A stretch of DNA of 64,000 bases. Origin: Eopsaltria australis. Its lineage: Eukaryota; Chordata; Aves; Passeriformes; Petroicidae. Position numbers and translations under genes: made by a program. The notes beneath the pieces were generated by a model, which did not search any database, was not told where the DNA came from, and saw only the letters and a list, made by a program, of their open reading frames with translations. The DNA lies in assembly GCA_034509425.1 (NCBI GenBank), contig JAVTVJ010000794.1, positions 186,001 through 250,000 on the forward strand. Reading direction: 5' to 3'. This document shows positions 12,901 through 21,100 of this stretch, one piece after another (positions within the stretch are counted from its first letter, which is position 1; each line of letters starts with the position of its first letter).

Positions 12901-14644
12901 GGGAGAGCCTGCTCTGGGATCAGACCAGGTTTTGGTAGGGAACTGCATGTCAGAAGAAGTCCTCTGGTCAGGAGATAGAAACAGCTGTCAGCACTCAGGA
13001 GCTACTCACTGCACTTCTAGCTCTCTAGAATATGCCAACTTAGCTTTCCCTTACACTGACTGATTTTTCACCACAGTACACAACCTGAGAGAGAAGCAGG
13101 ATATTTTCTGAAAAGGACTGTGCACAATGGTTATTAGAGGAGTGGAAGACGCAAGAAATACACTTAGTAGAGCCCACACTTGTAAAAGCAGAACACAAGA
13201 ATCAGTTCAGAAAGCTTACATTAACAGACTAAAAGACTTTTTCTTAACAAGTGGGAATCTCAGATGCCCTAGCCATTGCATGGTTTGCTCATGGTCTGCA
13301 ACACAAGCTCTTCTAATGCTGTATGGTATCTGAGCTACTTCTGGCAAAGTTGGCTTATTGAAAATAAGCACAGTGCTTCAGGATACTAGTTGTTCAGACT
13401 GCACACAGAACAGTCATCCCTCATCTTATCCAACACCACAGAAGTGCCTCCAGCCCTGTAACAGCTCTTTCAAGACAGAAAAAACCCTCAAAACAATCCC
13501 AAATTCACCTTATATTGATTTTGATAATATACAAAACAATCACATACATCACAAGTGCTGGGAAAGTGTCAGCCAAACACTTGCTGACAATCTAATGACA
13601 AGACTTGCTGTAATCAACTCAACACATTGATACCACCAAGGTTTATCTGCTCAGGAACACCCCTGGCAGCAGAATTACAGAGTAACTATAACTGGAAAGG
13701 ACCTCTAGAGATAATCCAACCCAAACCCATAAGGCAGGATCACCTAGAGTAGGCACACAGGAATGAATCCAGGCAAGTTTTGCACGTCTCCAGAGAGGGA
13801 GACTCCACGACCTCCCTGGGCAGCCCTGCCACCCTCAGTGTACAGGAGCTCTTTCTCATGTTGTGGTGAAACTTGTCGTGTTACAGTTTGTGCCTAATGC
13901 TCATTCGGGGCACCACTGAAAAGAGTCTGACCATCCTCTTGACACATAGCTTGGAGACATTTATACACATTTATGTGAGCTCCTCTCAGTCTTTTCTGAA
14001 CAGGCCCAGCTCCCTCAGTCTCTCATAAGGAGAGGTATCATCTTTATGACCCTCCACTGAACTCTCTCCAGTAGCTCCTAGTTTTTCTTATACGCAGAAG
14101 CCCAAAACTGGACACAGAACACCAGACGTGGCCTCACTGGGGCCGAGTAGACGGCAAGGAGTCCTCTCCCTCGACCAGCTAGACAGGCAAGGCGGGCTGC
14201 AGCCTGGCCCAACCAGACTACGAGCGGAGCAATTCCAGCGGCCCCTCCCGACGCTGGCAAACACCAGACCCAATGGCCGATCTCTCTCTCTCCTCGCAAT
14301 GCCACGCTCCGCGGCACCCTCAGGGGCTCCCCGAGAGCATCGCTCCTCCAGCCACGGCACCCTCAGGGGCTCCCCGAGAGCGCTGCCCCTCCAGTCCAGC
14401 CACCCTCAGCCGCGCGCACAGCGCGTCCCCCTCCCGTTCGGCACGGCCGCTCCCGGGGCGCGGTACCTTGCTTGACCCGCGGGTCCTTGGAGGCGGCTGC
14501 GGGTCGCGGCGGGGCGGCGCGGCTGCCCGGCTCGGCGGGCGCGGCGGTGCCGGCCTGCGCGGCGCGGGCGCGGGCGGTGGCGGTGGCGGCGGCGGCCGTG
14601 TGAGCCGCGCTCCCCGCGCGCTGCTTCTTGTTGCGGCCGCCCAT
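869..14644 (-). CDS. DHX29: DHX29, DExH-box RNA helicase of translation initiation (5' part, coding exons 1-16)
   Basis: DHX29 binds the 40S subunit in the cytoplasm and helps 43S complexes scan structured 5' UTRs (known for mammals). Joined exons, 5' to 3': 14644-14467, 12005-11932, 11155-11042, 10485-10356, 9997-9855, 8999-8874, 8429-8303, 8039-7878, 6439-6274, 5671-5548, 5135-4539, 3833-3690, 3595-3419, 2810-2670, 1351-1207, 989-869. They give 2669 nt, or 889 codons plus two bases, with frame kept at every junction. Visible parts: an Ala/Arg-rich start, a UBA-like segment (about 85-165), a charged linker, a dsRBD-like segment (about 360-448), Walker A GETGSGKS (588-595), DEVH (694-697) and SAT (726-728). 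The N-terminal region of over 500 residues before RecA1 is the DHX29 hallmark within the DHX family. The gene is cut by the window edge at the start of RecA2. The start was chosen by match to the conserved MGG(R/K)NKK N-terminus and by a strong Kozak context. Confidence 0.97.
1207..1351 (-). CDS. DHX29: DHX29 coding exon 15 (residues 802-849)
   Basis: Encodes [20 protein letters not shown], then [19 protein letters not shown] and LELLAYL. Too short for an automatic ORF call. Identified by match to DHX29 and by intact splice sites (TTTTTTAG, GTACAG). Confidence 0.93.
2670..2810 (-). CDS. DHX29: DHX29 coding exon 14 (residues 755-801)
   Basis: Encodes [20 protein letters not shown], then [15 protein letters not shown]. 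The acidic run belongs to the DHX29-specific insert near the RecA1/RecA2 border. Its 3' half ([11 protein letters not shown]) is diverged. Confidence 0.94.
3419..3595 (-). CDS. DHX29: DHX29 coding exon 13 (residues 696-754)
   Basis: Completes the DEVH box with VHERS. It encodes motif III as [13 protein letters not shown] and ends [10 protein letters not shown]. The DEVH box is split across the exon 12/13 junction. Confidence 0.96.
3690..3833 (-). CDS. DHX29: DHX29 coding exon 12 (residues 648-695)
   Basis: Encodes [13 protein letters not shown], the motif Ib-like YCTTGVLLR, and SHVIVDE, the first two residues of the DEVH box. The following intron is only 94 nt (3596-3689). Confidence 0.96.
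4155..4345 (-). mobile_element. Diverged CR1 LINE fragment in DHX29 intron 11
   Basis: Starts with GTTGGAAAAGGCCTCTCTCA and contains a run resembling the CR1 segment around 'agcagggtc...gttgctcagggcc', read on the minus strand. It is much more diverged than the other copies, so the family call is tentative. Confidence 0.4.
4539..5135 (-). CDS. DHX29: DHX29 coding exon 11 (residues 449-647)
   Basis: The longest exon, 597 nt. It runs from [17 protein letters not shown] through a Lys/Gln-rich helix ([10 protein letters not shown]), an acidic linker ([16 protein letters not shown]) and LPVFKHR into RecA1. Motif [10 protein letters not shown] (588-596) and motif Ia TQPRRISA are intact. Confidence 0.97.
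5548..5671 (-). CDS. DHX29: DHX29 coding exon 10 (residues 407-448)
   Basis: Encodes [12 protein letters not shown], then [19 protein letters not shown], the C-terminal half of the dsRBD-like fold with its final helix. Ends in phase 0 at GTAAGT. Confidence 0.95.
6274..6439 (-). CDS. DHX29: DHX29 coding exon 9 (residues 352-406)
   Basis: Encodes [20 protein letters not shown], then [18 protein letters not shown] and GKYWKC. This is the first half of the dsRBD-like segment that helps contact the 40S subunit. Ends in phase 2. Confidence 0.95.
6920..7762 (+). mobile_element. CR1 LINE 3' fragment in DHX29 intron 8
   Basis: About 840 bp of CR1 on the plus strand, antisense to DHX29. The 5' end keeps a broken piece of the reverse transcriptase ORF ([20 protein letters not shown]). 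This is followed by the conserved 3' UTR and the terminal GTTCTATGAT tail. The element is 5'-truncated and cannot be active. Short ORFs seen across it are relics. Confidence 0.92.
7878..8039 (-). CDS. DHX29: DHX29 coding exon 8 (residues 298-351)
   Basis: Encodes [14 protein letters not shown] and a variable, Pro- and Gln-rich stretch, then [20 protein letters not shown]1 LINE lies about 115 bp beyond its donor in intron 8. Confidence 0.92.
8303..8429 (-). CDS. DHX29: DHX29 coding exon 7 (residues 256-297)
   Basis: Encodes [18 protein letters not shown] followed by a charged helix with [16 protein letters not shown], likely coiled coil. Ends in phase 1 at GTAGAA. Confidence 0.92.
8874..8999 (-). 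CDS. DHX29: DHX29 coding exon 6 (residues 214-255)
   Basis: Encodes the conserved [12 protein letters not shown] segment inside an acidic linker and ends at FDP before a GTAAGA donor. It is 126 nt, phase 0 at both ends. Confidence 0.93.
9050..9083. repeat. 17-bp direct repeat, two copies
   Basis: GTACTGCCAGTACCCAA is followed directly by a copy with one change. It lies in DHX29 intron 5, 51 bp from exon 6. Confidence 0.8.
9393..9615 (-). mobile_element. CR1 LINE 3'-end fragment in DHX29 intron 5
   Basis: Begins with TAGAATCATAGAATGGCTTG, the reverse complement of the CR1 tail. It continues through the GGAAGGGACC and CTCATCCAACCTGGCCTTGA segments of the CR1 3' UTR. It is about 220 bp, minus strand. 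Confidence 0.92.
9855..9997 (-). CDS. DHX29: DHX29 coding exon 5 (residues 166-213)
   Basis: Encodes [20 protein letters not shown] and then a poorly conserved, lysine-rich linker ending ENGTETK. The linker diverges from mammals, but the frame and both splice sites are intact. Confidence 0.9.
10356..10485 (-). CDS. DHX29: DHX29 coding exon 4 (residues 123-165)
   Basis: Encodes [11 protein letters not shown], then [18 protein letters not shown], a strongly conserved UBA-like helix pair. Ends in phase 1 at a GTGAGT donor. Confidence 0.93.
11042..11155 (-). CDS. DHX29: DHX29 coding exon 3 (residues 85-122)
   Basis: Encodes [20 protein letters not shown] onward to TTKKLQ, the start of the UBA-like segment. 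The acceptor is TTTGTAG and the donor is GTACAG. Both boundaries are phase 0. Confidence 0.93.
11932..12005 (-). CDS. DHX29: DHX29 coding exon 2 (residues 60-84)
   Basis: Encodes [20 protein letters not shown] followed by SVLK, close to the mammalian protein. The acceptor is TTTGCAG. The donor is AAG/GCAAGT, a GC donor, and phase 0 is kept into exon 3. Confidence 0.92.
13672..14200 (-). mobile_element. CR1 LINE fragment in DHX29 intron 1
   Basis: CR1 3' region on the minus strand: GGAAAGGACCTCTAGAGATA, CTCCACGACCTCCCTGGGCA, the CTGAACAGGCCCAGCTCCCT segment, and ACACCAGACGTGGCCTCACT. Its truncated 5' end points at the CpG island. The right border is approximate. Confidence 0.88.
14312..14397. 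repeat. 43-bp tandem repeat beside the CpG island
   Basis: The segment CGGCACCCTCAGGGGCTCCC (extended by CGAGAGC) occurs at 14312 and again at 14355, giving a 43-bp period. Part of a third copy (CCACCCTCAG) follows. It lies in DHX29 intron 1. Confidence 0.85.
14467..14644 (-). CDS. DHX29: DHX29 coding exon 1 (residues 1-59)
   Basis: Contains the start codon at 14644-14642 in strong context (G at -3, G at +4). It encodes [11 protein letters not shown], an Ala/Arg-rich stretch, and ends in DPRVKQ plus one base at a GTACC donor. GC content is very high because it lies in the CpG island. Confidence 0.93.
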
Positions 14645-15019
14645 GGCGCCCCGCCGCCCTGCGCGCGCGCACATCCGGGCACCGCGCTCGGCGCGCCGCC
14701 GCCGCCGCCTCCCATTGGCCAGAGCCCCCGGCGCACGCGCGCGGGCCGCGCGGCCTGCCTCGCCTTTCCGCGCATCTCCTTCTAGGGGCGGAGGGTCAGG
14801 TGTGCGCCCCGGGCGGGCTCACGGAGGGGTTCGGCATCGAGACCGAGATCCAAACACCGACACAAATCGAGATCGGGATCGAGCACGGGCCGTGCGGGCG
14901 GCTACCGGTGCCAGGCCCAGCGGGAGTCTCTGCCTCCCCTCGGGGGCGGGGCCGGAAGGGCCCCTCTCGCGCGTGGCGTGCGCGCCTGCCCGGGGCATTG
15001 TGGGAGCGCGGCGACGAAG
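14645..15019. promoter_or_regulatory. Bidirectional DHX29/MTREX promoter
   Basis: Only 375 bp separate the two start codons, so both genes must share this control region. Visible sites: an NF-Y CCAAT box on the minus strand (14714-14718, context GGCCAATGG), an Sp1 box GGGGGCGGGG (14942-14951), an ETS-type CCGGAAG (14952-14958) and a ZNF143-type CCCACAATGC on the minus strand (14995-15004). There is no TATA box. These motifs are typical of housekeeping divergent promoters. Their occupancy is inferred. Confidence 0.88.
14995..15004 (-). promoter_or_regulatory. ZNF143/STAF-type site
   Basis: CCCACAATGC on the minus strand fits the core CCCANNATGC, 16 bp before the MTREX start codon. ZNF143 sites are enriched in bidirectional CpG promoters. 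Confidence 0.55.
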
Positions 15020-15026
15020 ATGGCGG
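15017..15026 (+). promoter_or_regulatory. YY1-type site overlapping the MTREX start codon
   Basis: AAGATGGCGG matches the YY1 consensus exactly and includes the MTREX ATG. It also supplies a strong Kozak context (A at -3, G at +4). Confidence 0.6.
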
Positions 15027-15135
15027 AGGCCTTTGGGGATGAGCTCTTCAGCGTGTTTGAGGAGGATGCGGCCGCCGCCGCCTCTGGCACCAAAAAGAGC
15101 AAAACGGGCCCCGCCGAGGGTGCCAGGAGGCCGGG
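15020..15135 (+). CDS. MTREX: MTREX coding exon 1 (residues 1-38)
   Basis: Encodes [16 protein letters not shown], a five-alanine run, and a short basic tail ending RRPG. The [18 protein letters not shown] start is conserved in MTR4. Ends in phase 2 at GGTAAGG. Confidence 0.95.
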
Positions 15136-18100
15136 GTAAGGGTGCGGAGTGGGGCTTGGGCAACGGTACCGGGCATGCTCTGTGGCGCGGGAGTGAGGAC
15201 TGTAACGCTGGGCCCGGCTTCTGCCGGCGTGTTTGAGCTACTGAACCCCCTCGGGACCCAGTGTCTCTTAGTGTCTGAAGGGAGGGTGCCAAGAGGATGC
15301 AGCCAGGCTCTTCTTGGTGGTGCCGAGCAGTAGGACAAGAGGCAACAGGCAGAAACTGACGCACAGGAGGTTTCACCTGAGCATGAGGAAGAACTTTAGT
15401 GCGTGGGTGACTGTGCACTGGAATAGATTACCCAGGGTTTGTGGAGTCTCCCTTACTGGGCATATTCAAGAACTATCTGGGCACACTCCTGTGCCATGTG
15501 CTCTGGAATGGTCCTGCTTGAGCAGGGAGGTTGGACCAGATGATTCACTGTGGTCGCTTCCAACCTGACCCATTCTGGGATTCTGTGACCCACTTTCCCA
15601 GGATCTCTGGGTCTAAAGCTGGAGCCAGCCCTGCCACTGTGGCCAGCTGGGGAGTATGGGGACTTGGTGGCCAGCTTATCTGGGAACTGGTTTGAAATTC
15701 CACGGCAGTTTTTGTGGGTGGAGTTACCTGGGTTGTTCCCCAAGTGCAGTGGGATCACATTTGCCCTTAGGATACCTGCTTTCTTTCCTGAAAATACACA
15801 AATAAATGAGGCAAAATTTAAATTTCTTTTGTGTTTATGTTGCAGAAAACGATTGGAAGAAAAACCTTCAGTACCAGCAATAGTCAAGCCAAAAAGGGCA
15901 GCTGAGATTGATAGTACTGAAAATGTCATTTTAGGAAAAAACCCGAAATTAGAAGATGTTTTGTCAGAAGATGTTAAGTAAGTGTTCAGCTTAATGTGTA
16001 TGGTAGTCCTAGCAAGCAGCACTGGTTAGCCATGTGCCTGTTGGGAACAGTTGATACAAAATTTTCCAGTGTTTTCATGTAAAGATGGATTTGCACAAGT
16101 CTGATTTTCCATTATCTGTTTAAGTGAGAACATTCTGTTAGTGCAGCCTCAGCAGTGATGAACACTGTGTGCATTTAAAATACTGCACACCTTTAGGTGC
16201 TTGCAATAGGAAATGCTCATGGATTTGTAGTTACTCATGTGAATTGGTGACTTGTGGTCAAAGCCATCGTGCTGATTTCACACAGAGCAGGAGATGAGCT
16301 GGAAGGACATGGGAGGAGGCAGCCTTGCTGTGTACCATGACGTTGAAAGACGTGGTTGGTTTGGGATACAGGAAGAATAAATCAGCAATAAGAACAAACA
16401 AGGCTTTTGAGGCATGTAAGGTGGTAGCTTCGTTGTCTTTCAGTCTTTCATATTTTTCTGAAGTTCAATGTCAGATTTTCTGTGAGCAGCTCATGAGAAG
16501 CCTTCTCGGAACATTGTAAGCAAAGGGTAACTGTATAGAAGCAAAACAACCAGAGCCAACATTTCAAGTCATTTTCTGTGACAGTGGTATCAGCGGAATG
16601 TATACATCAGAAATAAACAGTCTCATGCATTGAGACTCCAGGCTCTTCTCGTGGCCATGAGAGAAGGAACTGTAAAGAAAAGAGGGGCTTTGTTCTCAGG
16701 CAACTGCTTGGGGTACGTCAAGCTGCTCTTGCTCTGTCTTGACTAGCAGCCGGAGTGCAGGTCTTGAGTTTTTTCATTGTATCTTGGGAAAAGTCCTCAT
16801 TTAATCATAAAACTTTATGTGAATAAATGTGACCCAAGGGCTGTTTTGTGGTGCAATTTTTGAGTCAGTCGCTAAAGTAGATTTATATGGTGGCAAAATT
16901 CTAACTCAGAGGTATGAGTCCTGCTAGTAACCTCTGCAGCCTGTCCATACCAAGGCTGCACATCCTTTTTTTAATGTTGCAGTTAAAGTAGAGGTGGAAT
17001 TCAACATGCTCACATTTATAAAAGACAGGATTTTTGAGTACTTTTTGGCAATCCTAACTCATATCTTTTTAGTCTGACAGATCTGATGCCTCAGGTAAAG
17101 GTACAGTCTGTGGAAACTGTTGAAGGTTGTACACATGAGGTGAGTGCAGTGAAAAAGCACATGAAAAATACAGGCTTGTTAGACCCAATTGTGTGTATCA
17201 CTGCCGGTATAACAGTATTCTTTATTCTGTTTGCAATTATTGTATCATAGAATTACAGAATTTCTTAGGCTGGAAAAGGCTTTTGTGATCATCGAGTCCA
17301 TTAACCCAGCGCTGCCAAGTCCTCCCCTAAACCTCCTCCCCAAGTGCTGCATTTGTACGTCTCTTAAATGGCTTCAGGGATGATAACCGCTTTCCTGGAC
17401 AGCCTGGTCCTGTGCTTGACAACTCTTTTTTCATGTCCACTCTCCCTATTCACAGTTTAAGGTCATTTCATATTCTCCTTTTGCTTATTACCTCAAGAGA
17501 AAAAACAGCTCCCCACCTGGAGATGCCTGCAGTGCTACTTAGAGTTGTTGTGTCCCAAGGGCAGGACCTGGTACTTGACCTTACTGTATTTCACACCATT
17601 GGTCTTTGCCCATTGGTCCGATCTGTCCTGTTCCCTCTGCAGAGCTTTCCTGAATTCTAGCAGATACAGCGTTTCATACTTTGTTTAAGGTTGTGAAGAG
17701 TTTGAAGTCTGTATCTGACACTGAGCATGCACAAAATGCGCTTGAAAAATTAGTAGGGTATCCTGCCAGAAGGAGTTTCAATCATACTTACCATAAAATA
17801 AGTGATTGTGAAAGATCAGATGGTAATGTTGATAGGTTTCCATGTTTGTAAGGTACCAAGAATATTTTGGGCACTGTTGTTAAGGAGAAAAACCTGCTGG
17901 TTGGTAAAACAGGTTTCAGTTTGTAGTGTGATCAGTGCATTGAAGTATTCTGCTGTTCTGGTTCAAGAATGAAAGACTTCCTTGTAAAGCTGATTACTGT
18001 TGAAAATTATGTTTTGGTAAAAATGAAAAATTAGATTTTTTATGTGCAAAGTAATAAAAACTATCCATTTTCAAATTGTGTTGGTAAATATAAATACTAA

Positions 18101-21100
18101 TTCAAATACGAAAAATGCAAACTATTTATGCTTTCTTAAAGTAATGTTTTCTTGAATCATCCTGCATCTATATATGACAACCAGAAGGAGTTTGTGTGAG
18201 AATCAAATACGTAAATTTTAACTTCCTTGTACTGTTATGGTCTTTTTCTCTTCTGTGCTGCTTTGCAGATCTAACACAAGTTTATTAGAGTCACATTCAA
18301 GGGCTCTGTATCATCAGACTTCTGTAATGAAGGAACTGTATGTACAGTTGCTGTTGAGGGTTCTAAAACCCATGTGTGTATACAGTTTTTGTTATTTTGG
18401 TAAAGGTTTCCCATCAATTAGTAACTGAAGAGAGCTGAACTATTTGAAGTGAATAAATATTAGGTATTGGCCAGGAACAGGTATATTACTGGTATAAATA
18501 CAGTGTACTTGAAAAGGGAATGTTATCAATGTGAGCTCAGTAATTGCTTTGAACATCCACTGGTCAGAAGACATGACTGTGTCTTGGCTGAGAAGCAAGT
18601 GTTCCAAAATAGGTGAAGGAGTAATATCTCACACAAGACAGTAGGGATACCAGAGAAGTGAGAGAAGGAGCATTGTTGGGGCAGGAGAGTATAGAGATTG
18701 AATGAAAAACTCTTGAGAGGAAGTAATGAACCCTTCACACGAGCTTGTAGAAACAGGATAAAAGAAATTCGAATTTGTTTTCATACACGTCACATTGCCA
18801 GGAATGTCATTGCTGTGGACAGAAATCTGCAACTGTTTTTATTTTAAATGTATTTTATAGGTTGCGCTTCCAGCAAATGAAGAATTCACAGGTCTGAAGC
18901 CAAGAACTGGAAAAGCTGCAAAAGTATGTGGTAGATTCCATTTATTTTTCTTTTTGTACATGCTTTACATAGTAAGTGAGAGTAGAGGGAAAAACTGTGT
19001 ACTTTTTTAGTGAGGTCTGTAGAAGATGGCCTGTCACATATAAAATGGATGTTCCTGTATTTTGTGTTTGGTAGAGAAAATTATGTGGTTGAATGAGGTG
19101 AATAGGCTGTTAAAATGTCCGTTCTTTCTGTAATGTCAGGCAGGGGCAGCATTCTAGTTTCTCTTCATAAGCTAGTAAATTAGTGAAAATTCAGTCATCA
19201 AGGCAAGATTTTCATTTGCTCTGACAGCAAGACATAAGCAAGGATCTTAGGTGTGGTGTGAGATAAAAATATTTAAATACAAAGCCATTGCATAGTAGTG
19301 GACTAAGATCAGCAGAAATTACAAGTATCTATAGGATTTAATTTCTGCCTCTAATTTACACACTAGGTCAGTCAGAAAATTGATTAGATCTAAGTCTGTT
19401 TTAAAGTTCTGTAACGTTTTTGGTTTTTTTTCTTTCTAGGAATATCCATTTATTCTTGATGCCTTCCAGAGAGAAGCTATTCTTTGTGTAGATAATAACC
19501 AGTCTGTGTTAGTGTCAGCTCACACATCAGCTGGTAAAACTGTTTGTGCTGAGTAAGTACTTCTCTAACAGGCTCTGATGAAAGAACAGTGTGATGTCCG
19601 CTCTGTCAATTTCTTGAGCCATCAGTAGCTGTTGTGTCCCAATTTCTTGATACAACATTCTGTCTGTTGATGTTGGAATTGAATTGGCTACTCTTGAATA
19701 TAAAAGTTACGTCTTCCATCATTTAATGGGTAGTGAAAGGCTTAATTTGTGTTTAAGCTTAGCTTTATTTTTAAGCTGTCAAGGTGTTACTGTATAGATT
19801 GAAATGGAAGTTTCTTCAATACAGATTTCTGTAAATCTAGAAAAAGTGCCTTTGTTTTCTAGCCCTTGCCTAGAACTAGTTTAGGACTTTCTTCTGTGTG
19901 TTTTTTGCTTTGTTAGAAACACTGGTTTGATTTTAGTCAGCAGCTTCTCTGTCAGGGTTTGGTTCAGACGGTGAAGTAGCTTTACTGATCTGAAGTGAGA
20001 AGTGAAATGTACATGAAGATATATTAGAGCGTGAGTTCAAGTAATCATAGTTTCGTTGTGACACAGTGACAGTTGTTTAATTAAACTACATGTACTCATG
20101 TCCATAAAAATTAGCTAACTTGGTGTTTAAGGATTTCTCACTCTCCAAAGACACATACGTAGTTGCACTGAACTTAATCTAAATATGAAATTCTAGATGT
20201 ATTATTAGAGCATGGGTTCAAATGCTGTGTGCTGTTCTCTTGGTGTTCTGAATTGCACAATTTTTGTTTTTAAGTGAAGTTATGCCCTCTTCCTGACAGC
20301 TGTTAACATGGATATTGTTTGAATACAGGTATGCAATTGCACTGGCTCTGAGGGAAAAGCAGCGTGTGATATTTACAAGTCCAATTAAAGCTCTGAGTAA
20401 TCAGAAGTACCGTGAGATGTATGAAGAATTTCAGGATGTTGGTTTGATGACTGGGGATGTCACCATTAATCCTACAGCTTCTTGTTTGGTAATGACAACT
20501 GAGGTAAGATCAGGCATTAATTCTTGATCGGTGTTTTCTTCTACCCTTTTTGATTGGGGAGGTCTAATTTTAAAACACTAAAGTTGCCTAGTTAGGGTAG
20601 AAAACATTCTAAAGTTCATTATGATTCATTTGAATGTTTTAACTTTTGGTTATTTAAAAAGTTAGGTAAATCTCTGTGAATTCATGCATTTGAACTGTAA
20701 GTCAGGAACTTCTGATTCTAATGTGGAGAAAGTCAGTTTAATTTCCTGAGTGCTCAAGGCACTAAGTATTGTGTAGTTGTGAAATGCTGAAAGTCAGATT
20801 TCCTGAATCCTGTGGTTAGTATTTTGTTCTAGGAAGGCAAAATACGGAGAACAACATCATTTAAGGATAGTTGAGTGGTTCACAGTAGGTACTAGAACTC
20901 CAGGAAAATGGAGTTTTTCACTTTTAGTAACAAAGTACTGTTTACAGAGTTTTGTCACATTTCTGTTGTAGAAATGCAGCCATGAGTTGGAATTTTCCTC
21001 TTTTTGCCTTTTCCTCAAAGGAATAGGCAGAACGTTGGTAGGGAAAGATTAAAGAGACTGGATGATTTGATTTCTGACAAAAGATTTCCTGTTAATCACA

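Larger units (their letters stand above)
12006..14466 (-). other. DHX29: DHX29 intron 1
   Basis: A 2.46-kb intron. The left half (12006-13670) shows no repeat or gene I recognise. The right part holds a CR1 copy and then the GC-rich edge of the CpG island with a 43-bp tandem repeat. Overlapping ORFs on both strands at the right end come from GC-rich sequence with few stop codons and are not genes. Confidence 0.8.
14420..15180. promoter_or_regulatory. CpG island over both first exons
   Basis: Dense CG dinucleotides and GC content far above the AT-rich flanks. It covers DHX29 exon 1, the intergenic gap and MTREX exon 1. Borders are judged by eye. Confidence 0.85.

Noticed and set aside
14078..15418. 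Many long overlapping ORFs on both strands around the promoter (up to 202 codons)
   Set aside because: They come from GC-rich sequence with few stop codons. Only the parts matching DHX29 exon 1 and MTREX exon 1 have splice sites and homology.
18237..18428. Possible extra MTREX exon after a good acceptor (TGCTTTGCAG at 18259-18268)
   Set aside because: MTREX exons 3 and 4 already join in frame, and the translation has no match in MTR4. At most a cryptic exon.
20204..20221. GGGTTCAAAT resembling a tRNA B box, with a similar word at 20023-20040
   Set aside because: No A box or cloverleaf arms can be drawn around either copy.
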